Origin: Neoceratodus forsteri
Taxonomy: Eukaryota; Chordata; Ceratodontiformes; Ceratodontidae
NCBI GenBank assembly: GCA_016271365.2
Contig: CM057452.1
Span: 832,628,001 to 832,692,000, forward strand
Direction: 5' to 3'
DNA length: 64,000 nt
The notes under the pieces are model-generated. The model worked only from the letters and a program-made list of their open reading frames with translations, made no database searches and was not told the DNA's origin. This document shows positions 33,541 through 43,119 of this stretch, piece by piece (position 1 is the stretch's first letter; every line of letters starts with the position of its first letter). The position numbers were made by a program, and so were the translations under genes.

Positions 33541-34712
33541 TCCCGCCCCCCCTTTTCCTTTCACTCTTTCCTTTCCTCTTATTTTTTCTGCCTATTCTTT
33601 AAATTCTTCTCAGGGTGGCCCACCTGGCAATCTCCAAAACCTCTTTGCTGTCCCTTATGCTCTTTATTCCCTCTTTATGCACACAGCATTATACTCCTAA
33701 TTGCAGAGATAGGAAATAGCACAAGTCATGCTTCATTGTTAATGGCTGGTGCCCCTTGGTTTAAGAAGAAATGTAGAGCCCATTTCTGGGGCGCCGAGCT
33801 CTGGAACCACTGCTGCTGAGTGCTGCTCCTTTGTCTTATGTGGCTCTGGTGCAAGGGACAGTGCTGGTCACTGAGTGTGACCGAGCAGTTCTTGTTTTTG
33901 GAGCGGGTTGCTCAGTGTTGGTGTAGCTGCATATAGTGTCCGATTATACGCTCCTTGTTCTGAACAAGTAAAAGAATGATTACTTCGGAGCAAAGGCATA
34001 CTCTGAAGAAAAAACCGACTGCTGCGCTAGCTGCAAGATCAAAGTCGCTTGAATACTTGTCTGCCAGCTAGTGAGACACTATGGGCAACGGTAACTGTAA
34101 GCCCTGTAGTGTCTAGAATAAAATGTACCCTGTACAGAAGCAGCCCCAGAGATGTTGTGATTGAAGGCTACATATAAAAGAAAATAATTTGTGGGCTAGT
34201 GGACTAAATAAATACAAAAGGGCCCTACTTGTACGTTTTGAAGCCTGTTATGTTCTGTCCATGCTATCCAGCCTATGGAAACTCCCCAATTATGTAGTGT
34301 CACAGCCTTTGGAAACTCCCCAATTATGTAATGTCATGGCCTATGGAAACTCCCCAATTATGGTTTGTAATCACAAAAAGCTATAAAAAGGACTCACCAC
34401 TAAGGGAATGTTAGATAGTCAAGTCAGTCTAGTGCTGACAGTGAGTAGGGTAAGACCTACAGTTGGTGTGTGTGTGTATGTATTTCACACAGGTTACTTA
34501 AGAAAAGTATTCATTGGTCTATCTGGGCTGAAGCAAAGCCGCAGACTCTGCTGAAGGAAGCAGAGGTCTGAATCTCTTTGTGCAGGACTAATTATATGAC
34601 TTTTATTATTATTTCTGTGAATATTTGTATTTTTCTGAAAATAAATTGATGAACGCATTCATGCGTTCGTCTATGCACTTGATCCCTGCTTTGTTGTGTC
34701 AGTTATTATCCC
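33541..34712 (+). mobile_element. LTR-like block with TATA box, poly-A signal and enhancer repeats
   Basis: A 1.17-kb insertion separates two parts of a LINE RT. The flanks share ATCCC (just before 33541 and at about 34714). Inside are three tandem 34-bp repeats with GGAAACTCCCC (34277, 34311, 34345), then CTATAAAAAG (34381-34390), then AATAAA (34640-34645) followed by a TG-rich stretch TTTGTTGTGTCA. That is the order U3, TATA, R, poly-A, U5 of an LTR. A TG start might be at 34248. No gag or pol is seen, so this could be a solo LTR plus flanking sequence. Confidence 0.5.
34277..34390 (+). promoter_or_regulatory. Three kB-like enhancer repeats and TATA box
   Basis: GGAAACTCCCCAATTATG occurs three times with exact 34-bp spacing, and CTATAAAAAG follows 26 bases after the last. 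GGAAACTCCCC resembles the NF-kB site consensus (GGRRNNYYCC). Transcription would start about 25 to 30 bases after the TATA box, near 34415, on the plus strand. Confidence 0.55.
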
Positions 34713-35089
34713 ACATTTTCACAACATTAATCTAGTGAATGATTGCAATATTACATTTGCCAACAAGCCTAAAAATCTGAGGTGCCATAATAGGCAGATT
34801 TATATTCCTAGGGCAGTCTTGAATAAGCATAAACACTATTTTACAATTAGGACAATTACATTATGCAATGCCCTGCCCCAACATATTGTGGAAATTAATA
34901 CTTTTCAGAGCTATAAAACTGAACTAGACAAATTCCTCTTGGGGACAGATATCTAAATCCACCCCACAAGCGTGGGGAGGGTGGTCTCAATGGGCCTAGG
35001 CCTACTTCTACCCTTACATAACTGTGTAATACTGAGTAACTTCATTGCATGCCTCCTGGTCTTGGTGCTCATCCTCATTTGAAAGATAC

Positions 35090-35300
35090 TCCTCATGCTG
35101 GCCTGTTGGCAAAGTGGCAAGGTGTCCACTTGCAATGCTGACACCCTGGGTTCAGGACTGGACCCGTGGGATTGGAGGGCCGGCAGGGAGGAGGAGGATT
35201 AAGCATCCAAGAGACTGGTCTCCTTCTCCAGGGAAGGGTGGTGGGTTAGTGTCTAGCATGATACTGACCTCTGGTGGAGGCTCTGGGTTGTAGCAAGCAA
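35090..35300 (+). mobile_element. tRNA-derived SINE
   Basis: A tRNA-like head has an A-box-like TGGCAAAGTGGCAAGG (about 35107) and a B-box-like GGGTTCAGGACT (about 35148), spaced about 42 bases, close to the normal tRNA distance. The body continues with purine-rich sequence to an A-rich end AAGCAAAAAACAAAACA (35296-35312). It is probably transcribed by RNA polymerase III when young. The family is not identified. Confidence 0.6.
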
Positions 35301-35312
35301 AAAACAAAACAT

Positions 35313-35715
35313 AGTAGGAGAAGTGCCGGATGTTTAGTGCTTGGCACTGCTACTTCATTGCACACCATTCATCCTGTGGGGTTCAGCATTGCAAAAATGC
35401 TAGCCCCCCACAAATTATGCTGTGCTTCACTGTTGATCTTGTTCCCCCTGTTTGTGGCTCCAGACTGGCAACCAACCCTTGTCAGTTCCGTCAAGAGGGG
35501 CCTGCTCCCATGGCTCCACCCTGGGGGGTAAGCCAGGATTTACCCTGGTGATTTCCATGTGAAGGGGGTGCTTTTTGGTTGCCCAGTCCTGGGGGGATAA
35601 TCCTGGGACAGGATTGCCACCTTAGATATGTCCCAGCTGGTTGGTTGTGGGATGAGCAGTGCAGGGGCTTAGCCCTTTGATGGGGGGGGGGGGAGGTCTC
35701 AGTGCAAAAAAAAAG
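35313..35715. other. No gene; GC-rich repeat-like sequence
   Basis: No domain is recognised. It contains a run of G (35680-35692) and short inverted words. It may be a further SINE body or old repeat. Confidence 0.3.
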
Positions 35716-36250
35716 AGAGACTCCCCTCATGCACTGTGTTCACCCCTGTGAGGTACTTGTAGGTCTCAATCATGTCACCTCTTTCTCTCCTCTCTTCAAG
35801 GCACTCATGCCCTCACTACTCAACAAAGAATTTATTGATTATTCCTATGCATCATCATACTAAAAGATAAAAACCTTTGGTTACTGAGCAGCTTCCTTAT
35901 GTCATACTAGATCATGTTCAATTAGATCACGTTTCAGTGCTTTTTCTACTAGTTTCAAACATCATTTACTGAATTCTAATATTGGTGCCAGTTTTATTTG
36001 TTTTTGTTTTTCTGGACATCTTGCATGTCTGTTTGTCATTGTTAATATTTTTATTCTGATTGTTTTTACTGTATATCTGTAAACATATTGTTGTATTATG
36101 TGCAATACTGGTTCTTGAGTCCTGCCAGGAAAAGGCATGTTCTTTGCCAGTGTACCTAGCTGGTGAATAAATAAAAATGAAATAAATGAAAGGGTTTATA
36201 TGTTGAGATCCCTTAGTTCCTCCATCTGCCATCCAGTGCTAGTTCTAAAA
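35716..36250 (-). mobile_element. CR1 fragment split by an L2-like tail
   Basis: CR1 C-terminal sequence in reverse orientation (35716-35815, CCCTGTGAGGTACTTGTAGG and onward) is interrupted by a plus-strand L2-like 3' tail (about 35818-36198, ending GTCCTGCCAGGAAAAGGCAT and AATAAATAAAAATGAAATAA) and resumes at about 36200 (GATCCCTTAGTTCCTCCATC). In intact CR1 copies these two parts adjoin, so the L2 tail is a later insertion. Confidence 0.65.
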
Positions 36251-36505
36251 ATGTGTCCAGTGCAGCTGTGGCAATCATCCCAGACTTATCTTACCTGTTT
36301 ATATTGAAACTATCACTACCATAACTAATCCAGTATACCTCAACACAAGATAACTTTGGAAATAGGACCTTGGTGGCCCTAACAGTTTTATTCTGTCAAA
36401 AATAAAAATGTTTATTACCACTGCTGCTACTGATCACAAGCAAAAGGTCAGAGCACTCACCACTGGAGCAGATATGGTGAGGATGCACTGGCTAGTGCAA
36501 AATTC

Positions 36506-36634
36506 TTTATTTCATCAGTGTCTCAGGTACAAAACTTTAAAAAGCAGCCTTCACTCAAGTCAAACATAGGCAGTTTGACCCAAGTAAAGACTGCTTTTTA
36601 AAGTTTTGCACCTGAGATTCTGATGAAATATAAA
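36506..36634. repeat. Near-perfect hairpin, 60-bp arms
   Basis: The left arm, 36506-36565, starts TTTATTTCATCAGTGTCTCA and runs to CAAGTCAAAC. The right arm, 36572-36634, is its inverse, with about eight differences. The loop is only about 6 bases. It could be a fold-back MITE or the product of an inverted duplication. No protein is encoded. Confidence 0.85.
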
Positions 36635-36639
36635 ATTAT

Positions 36640-36904
36640 TTATTTATGAATTTATTTCAAAGGCTTTACCAATAAAGATATACTGAGCTGATATCAGTTC
36701 ATTTCCAGATGCATCCTTGGGGAGGGGAAAAGAGGAGGAGAGAACAGATACAAAATACACAGTAAAAAAAATACTTTGAATGAAATAAGTATAACAAAAA
36801 ATAAATCAATAATGCTTAAAAAATATATTGACAGTCAGTAAGTTACATACAGTAAATTGCAGAACAGTCAAAAGATCAATTAAATTGTAATGACATAACA
36901 AAAT
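36640..36904 (-). mobile_element. L2-like LINE tail fragment
   Basis: An AT-rich end, TTATTTATTTATGAATTTATT, is followed by CAAAGGCTTTACCAATAAAG and a UTR-like stretch in reverse orientation. It resembles the type 2 tail in layout but is more diverged. Confidence 0.45.
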
Positions 36905-37338
36905 TAGGAAACATGGAATTTGACGACAGATAAGGACTGCTTGGCCCACCTAGTCTGCCCATGTTCCTACCTAACAGATAAGCTGCAGATCCTAGTTAAC
37001 CAACAGCTTACTTCCTCCTACCCCCCACTAGGACTGCCTTATGTCTGTCCCATGCATGCTTGAATTTCCCCACTGTTCTTGACTCCACGACCTCCTCAGG
37101 GAGGCTGTTCCATGCATCCACAACCCTCTCCGTGAAAAAATACTTCCTCACATTACCTCTGAGCCGTCCCCCCTCTATCTTCAAATTGTGCCCTCATGTT
37201 CTTGCACATCTCTTTTTCTGAAAGATGCTACCCTCTTAGACTTTGTTGATTCCCTTGAGGTACTTGAAAGTTTCTATCATGTCCCCTCTCTCCCTTCTTT
37301 CCTCGAGGATATACATATTAAGCTCCTTTAGTCTTTAG
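36905..37338 (-). mobile_element. CR1 3' fragment
   Basis: The CR1 tail in reverse orientation starts with AAACATGGAATTTGACG and contains AAGGACTGCTTGGCCCACCT and CTGTTCCATGCATCCACAAC. It is closely related to the 3' end at 47756-48100. The 5' end is truncated at about 37338. Confidence 0.75.
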
Positions 37339-37349
37339 TCTGGAACACA

Positions 37350-38285
37350 AGGAATGACTGATGCTAGGGAAGTGGGAAATGCTGAAGACAATGACTGGGA
37401 GTTACAGGTGAAGGGAGACCAAACCAATGTCAGAAACAACTGCAGGAGTGAGAAGAGAAATCATGGAGGAGAGATTTCAGAGCAAGAAATAATAAAAGAG
37501 GGAAGGGAACCCCATAGTTTAAGGAAACAAAACAAGAAGGCTGCCTGACCAGCAGTAGATTTCATTTGAGGGATATCAAAAGAACAGGTCCAAGCATTGG
37601 CAGCCAGTGTGTCCTCATCTTATCTGCTCTGGTGGTGAGTGCTCCAACCTTTTGTTTGTGCTCAGTCTGTTTTTTCGGTAGCACCATTTCCCATGGTGTG
37701 ATATTTCTTTGTTTCTTACTACTGCTACCACATGTACGGAACCTATTCCCCAAAAATGTCTCTGTGTTGACAATGATTAACATGAATAGTGCACATATAC
37801 CACCAAATCAAAGTGCATTGCAGTGGGCACCACTGACACACCAAGATGAAGCAGGGGTTCAGGGGCAATGTGAGGAAGTATTATTTCACAGAGCGGGTAG
37901 TGTATGCATGGAACAGCCTTCCTGAGGAGATTGTGGGGTCTAAAACTGTGGGAGAATTCAAGAATGCATGGGACAGACATAAGGCTATGTTTCTATAACA
38001 GACATAAGGCAATTCTTGTGGGGGGTAGGAAGAAATAGGCTGTTGGTTAACTAGGATCTGCGGCCTATCCTGTAGGCAGGGAAATGGGCAGACTAGATGG
38101 GCCAAGTGGTCCTTATCTGCCGTCAAAGTCTATGTTTCTATGAAACAAACACCAAAGACAGAGGTAGATGTGGAGTTAATGGAGACAGAATTCCCATGTG
38201 ATGAAAATTCTAATACTGAAGATGGAGAAGGGGTATCCATTGCGGGGAATGAGAACAAGGAGACAGAATAATTTGGAGGACACAG
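37350..38285 (+). pseudogene. Unidentified coding debris split by a CR1 tail
   Basis: Frame 37354-37545 encodes a charged segment (MTDAREVGNAEDNDWELQVK onward). After the CR1 tail (37855-38148), another charged stretch, VDVELMETEFPCDENSN, follows at 38166-38215 and ends at a stop. Both ends have codon-like composition and may be one old transposon-borne protein. I do not recognise a domain. Confidence 0.3.
37855..38148 (+). mobile_element. CR1 3' fragment
   Basis: A plus-strand CR1 end: GGCAATGTGAGGAAGTATTA, then AGACTAGATGGGCCAAGTGG, ending TCTATGTTTCTATG with the CR1 octamer. It contains the standard C-terminal codons (EEVLFHRA region). It is heavily 5' truncated. Confidence 0.8.
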
Positions 38286-38479
38286 GAGGAAAGAGAAGAA
38301 TGTAACTGAAATTCAGTTTTATTTTTTGTAATTTCAACCATTTTTTTCTGCATTGTGTTTCTTCAGATGCCAAACATTTCTCCCACTCTCATTGCTTTCT
38401 CATGTTGATGTGTAGTTGCACAGTTTGACATTTTAATGTCTAATGTCTTATATGGGCTTCTGATGCCTTCAGAAAAATC

Positions 38480-40300
38480 CAGACTCTTAACCCAGACACA
38501 TTTTTTGTGAACCTGCTACCATGCCTGCCCCATACAGCATTCTCTTCTCTGCCCTGCTCTGGTCCTCATCTGTAAACAACAACATAGGCCTGTGCATCCA
38601 TCTGATGCTTCCAGACAAACATGGACTCTTAACCCAGCATAAATGACAGACAGGTTTACTGCTGGGGCAGTGGTGTACCATTACTTGGCATGGCCATCAC
38701 AAATGTGATTGTAAGTATTGTTCCTTTTTTTAATATGTTTCACTTTTTTAATTTTCAATTTCCTTTGACAGTAAAAAAATGACAAGGAGTGGAGTAGACT
38801 CTAAATCATGTCACTCTTGTGTTCACAGGTCTACTGTTCTGCTGTCTCATCCTTGGCAGCCAGTAAGCCACCTCCTCCACCTCTACAGTAGCTGTTATGC
38901 CATTACACAGCCTGGTTATAACTTATGTTACGGTAAGCATCATTACATGTTTTTATCTTTTATAGTTTTCAGTTTTCCTTTCACAGGTGCCCTGGTCTGC
39001 GTAATACAAGTGAATGGAGGAACGATTATTTCAGTCATGTCTTCATAGGTTACAGGCACAGTAAGACTGGTAGTGGGCAATGGGTATATTATACAACCAA
39101 CATAGTGGCCAACTGAAGAACATTTATATCTCTTTTGTCTTCACAAGTGACAGGTATAATATGAATGGGAGTGGATAATGGATTTACCATGCCATCACCA
39201 CAGTGGCTACTTGACTACAGACTTTTTTTTAACTTGTGTTTTACCAAAATTTGTTCATGTCAGGCACACGACATAGCCATACATCATGCAGGCAGTACTA
39301 AATTTTGATACTCCAGGCAAAAAAAGGAGTATATTAGACAGTAGTGACAATATCGAAGTACTGAGATCTCTAATGTATGACATTTATATTACAGGACAAC
39401 CAGAATCACCTCAAAGGTCAATGGAAATTAACAGCACATGACTTGTCAAGGAGAAACTCCAGTCCCCACCCACTGCAGCAGAGACCTTCCCTCTCTGTGA
39501 AGATGTAGCTTAGAGCACCATTAGGGCATAAAATAATTTCTCTTACTTCAAATACAATGAAGCCATACTGCCCACCTGCTATTCAAAAGAGCTATCTGAT
39601 TTTGCAGTGTATGCATGATTTTTTTCATATGATAGACAGTTGTTATTCTATCCTCCCATTCTTGTATAGTGTGTGTGTGTGTGTGTGTGTGTGTGGGGGG
39701 GGGAGGCTATAACTAATGATGGGTAATGACTTTTTTTGATGTCACCAGTAAAATGGATAAAAGATATTTTTGAGCCTTAGTTTGCACCCTTTCTGCTCTT
39801 AACATTAAGATGACCATACCTGGAGTTAAGGGGAGTAAGGTGAGGTACTCATATACCTGTTGTATTTCTCCATTAATCTGAGTCTAATAGGGCTGTAATA
39901 CTGCACAGCTCCATGAAATATGTGCCAGCACTGCTTGCTGTGTATTACACCTCCCAGCATGTAGCAGCTCCTATGTATTTTGTAATAGTATGTGGGTTCT
40001 AAAGAAATGGTTTAAGTTTATGAGACTATAGTCTAAATAATTTTTGCTTGTCTTCACAGCCTCAGTCCTGCTGCCTCCTCCACCAGCAAACAAGACTCCT
40101 CTACTTCTCTGCCTCCACTGTCTGGGCCACCAGTGCCACTTAACAGCATTGCCATCACCAATGTGAAGGAAAATATCCTTTCTAAAAATGTTCTTGTACT
40201 TTTTTATTTTCATTTTGCTTTCACAGGTGCAACATGACTGGGAGTGGAATAGAGTCTAAATAATTTACACTTGTCTTCACAGCTCTCTTCTTAGTTTGCC
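38480..40300 (+). repeat. Diverged internal repeats
   Basis: A block of about 130 bases recurs: GCCATCACAAATGTGA (38691) then TTTGACAG, GGAGTGGAGTAGACTCTAAA and CTTGTGTTCACAG (about 38830), versus GCCATCACCAATGTGA (40151) then TTTCACAG, GGAGTGGAATAGAGTCTAAA and CTTGTCTTCACAG (about 40281). Partial versions occur at about 38985, 39045 and 39150-39210. A (GT)n run lies at 39668-39694. No coding potential is convincing. Confidence 0.55.
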
Positions 40301-40309
40301 CAGTCCAGA

Positions 40310-40880
40310 AGCAGGCAGCAGTCCATCTAATTTCTGGGCCCCTTGAGAACATATCTAGACATGAGAATTTATCTGAGAGAGAATTGCTGAGCACAGAAGT
40401 GCATTACAATGTGCTGTGGTGGGATACTGACACAGCACAGCAGCATTTGTGGCATATAGCAGCAGCCATCTAATGTGTGGGGACCTCAAAAAAATGTCAG
40501 GAAATGAGAATTAATTTGAGTGAGAATGTATATACATTCAATTGCATTACAACATGTAATGTGGTGGAGACTGACACAGCATAGTAGCATACAGCAGCAA
40601 TCCATCAAATTATTGTGCCTCTTTAGAAAATGTCAGGACATGAGAATTTAGTAGAATGAGAATTTCTGGAAACCAAAGTGCATTACAACAAGTACTGTGG
40701 TGGGAAACGGACACAGCACAGCAGTAGCACACATACTTTGTGGGAGTTGAAAATAAAATACAGGAAATGAGAATTTAAAAAAGTGTGCAATTCTGTGCAC
40801 TAAGGTGCACCACAATAGGTGCTATGGTGGGATTGGTTCGGGGGAGACTGACACAGTGCAGCAGCATATGTAATTTCTGT
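40310..40880 (+). repeat. Roughly 140-bp tandem repeat, four units
   Basis: Each unit ends GTGGTGGGA..CTGACACAGCACAGCAG, with matches at about 40427, 40571, 40709 and 40848 (spacing 138 to 144). Each unit also contains CATGAGAATTT and GTGCATTACAA. Units are diverged from one another. The longest frame is short, so this is a non-coding satellite-like array or part of a DNA transposon. Confidence 0.75.
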
Positions 40881-42314
40881 GACTGGAGTAACATTCCTGG
40901 ACTACAAACAATGTATATTGTGCTTTTCACATGCACTATATACCACAGTGTGCTCTACAACAAAAGCAGTAGTAAGAGAAGAGTGATTGTGCAAGAACTG
41001 TGCAATTACTCTAAAAGGAAAAGATTAGAGCAGAAATAAGAAATCTGTTTTAAATAATTTTAACTGTTTTCTGAAGAGCAGACAGAAGAAGAAATTAAAC
41101 AGGATAGAAAAGACTTGCTGACATCCAACAAGGGGAGAAGATAGCAGAGATAGCAGCAATAAAAGAAATTGGTATTCTGAATGGAGGAACATGGGAATTA
41201 AGAAATACTTGTCATTTTTGTCTTACAGTTTTTAAATTTTATATATTTTTTATTTGACAACAGGTGAAAAGGTAACAGATAAAATATTACTGGAGAGTGG
41301 AGACAGAGGCAGGGTGAAGCTATGGCCTGTCTGGAACTGAAGGTGCATCCCCACTGTGGAGTTCCATCATTCCCTTGTGAAGAATCTGCTGATTCGATAG
41401 AAGTGTCTAGAGATGGAGTGTCTTCCATGGACAAACAACTCTACACTTGAGGTCCCCCACTGCAAGGTGGAGTTGTGCCACTTAAACTCAACCATAATTG
41501 TGAATGAGGATGATTTACAACTGGGTCACAGATTCTTTCTGTGTGATCCCTGCTGCTGCTTTGCTGCTGCTCAGTCCCCTTACTCCGTACTGACAGACAC
41601 ACACACTTACTTCACACTGACACACACATACACACAGACGAAAAAAAATGCTAGACTGTGTGTTTCTTTTTTTTAATGCACTGTGGAATCGGCAGAGGAA
41701 CCACAGTCAGACTGTAGTCTGTAACAGTGGTGCATTCCCGCTCAGGTTCGCTGTCTTCTGAAGTGACCACTGAACAGTAACAGCAGCAGGATCAATCAGA
41801 TAGATTTTTTTGTGCTATAAGGGCCGGATCAACCAGATAAATATTAAAAAAAAAAATAATAACTTATCAGTACGGAGAGTGACAGACAAACAATCACTGC
41901 AGGTCCTCCAAAATGAAGAAGTGGATTTGTCATGTTCCTTGCGGTGTTTGGCCTGCCCACAAATACAAGAAGAACCAATGAGGTGGCACGCTTCAAATGA
42001 CTGACACTAAATGCTGTAATATTCAGTTCAACGGGTTATTATGGCATTGAAACAGGGGTCTAGTCTGTGTGTTAAAAGGGGTTACCAGTAATTATATTGT
42101 AATATAGTATTGTGATGATGGAAGGGAAATAGGGTCCATCTTGTCTGCTCCTCCTGCCACAGGGCAGTGACTGCTATACCCAATTTGAGTACGGGCACAC
42201 ATCCAAGCTGAACATCTAGAAAGTTACCGCTACTCATGCTGTGTAACCCTCAATGCCATTCTACCTCAGGAATCTGTCTAGACCTGCAGTTTTGACACAT
42301 GAGCAGTGCTGACG
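40881..42314. other. No identifiable gene
   Basis: Open frames of 78 to 87 codons (41198-41434 minus, 41413-41676 plus) overlap on opposite strands and show no motif. A short ACACAC run lies near 41595-41640. Confidence 0.35.
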
Positions 42315-42640
42315 TTATATTTAGAGTCTAAGATTACAAGTACCTTTGAGCCAAGGCTCTTTTACAAAGGTTCCATGTCAATTGAGGTACAATACAAACA
42401 TTACATAGAGTTGAGTAACAATACAGAAATGGTGCACAGACATTTTTAAGCATCTGGCCAGATCACTTTACCATACAAGTGAAAAAAAATGGAAAAATCA
42501 ATTGGAATCGGGTGGAGAACAGGTTGGCAGTGATTTAAAGTGGGGAATGCAGGTGTAAATTTTCAGACTGATGTGAGGTATAAACTTTAGGATGGGCGTA
42601 GAGGGTATATTTTTGGATACTCTCTGTGGTGGCCCTGGAG
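42315..42640 (-). mobile_element. L2-like LINE 3' tail, type 2
   Basis: TACCTTTGAGCCAAGGCTCT then TTTACAAAGGTTCC is the type 2 stem-loop in reverse orientation. The rest is UTR without coding sequence. Divergence suggests an old copy. Confidence 0.6.
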
Positions 42641-42649
42641 CTTTAGGAC

Positions 42650-42905
42650 ATTACCTCCACAAATCACAGCTGTTTAGTAATTAACTGACTTAAACAGTAT
42701 GCTGAAACCCCACCTCTTCCTTGGAGTCTTAGGGCATAATAATTCATTTTGCATCTTGTGATGGTATAATTTTAGCAGTCTGTTTTAATTTTTTTTTGAC
42801 TTTGTAATGTGTAATTTTCTGTTATATTGCTGTAACGTGCTATGATTGCTCGCAGAAAAGCAAAAGTAAATAAAATAATGATGATGATGATGATGATGGT
42901 GTAAA
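42650..42905 (+). mobile_element. LINE-like 3' end with ATG microsatellite
   Basis: A plus-strand tail ends AAAGCAAAAGTAAATAAAA followed by (TGA)n at about 42875-42900. An upstream AACCCCACCTCTTCCTTGGA resembles the last codons of L2-like RTs. Family assignment is weak. Confidence 0.4.
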
Positions 42906-43119
42906 TTTTCTAAAGGGATGAAACTGTCAGGGGGAACTGATTGTGAATCTAAGGAGTGCAAGGGATGTCCTTTCTAGACATTCAGTGAGTAAAGCGTGTT
43001 GTTTTCAGAAGTGATTGGAAGTATAAAATTCTCATTTTTTTTTATTTTCTTTACCTTAGGTAAATATATACACACGTGAATGTGTCACCTGGTGGCCTAG
43101 TAGACAATTTGATCGAGAT

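Larger units (their letters stand above)
31857..35025 (+). pseudogene. CR1/Rex-like LINE RT, split into three pieces by two insertions
   Basis: Piece 1 (31857-32025) reads DIIYLDFQKAFDKASHSLLI-like in sequence. Piece 2 (32670-33540) reads [34 protein letters not shown], then KFVDDTKMSSD (catalytic VDD), then a decayed thumb. Piece 3 (34713-35025) encodes FTIRTITLCNALPQHIV, FQSYKTELDKFLLG, the usual C-terminal end of CR1-like RTs. An L2-like tail (32026-32668, opposite strand) separates 1 from 2, and an LTR-like block (33541-34712) separates 2 from 3. The catalytic block is intact (VDD), but frames are broken in pieces 2 and 3. Confidence 0.75.

Noticed and set aside
34247..34712. Host gene promoter
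   Set aside because: The TATA box and poly-A signal are only 250 bases apart and lie within an insertion in a LINE. An LTR-like origin is simpler.
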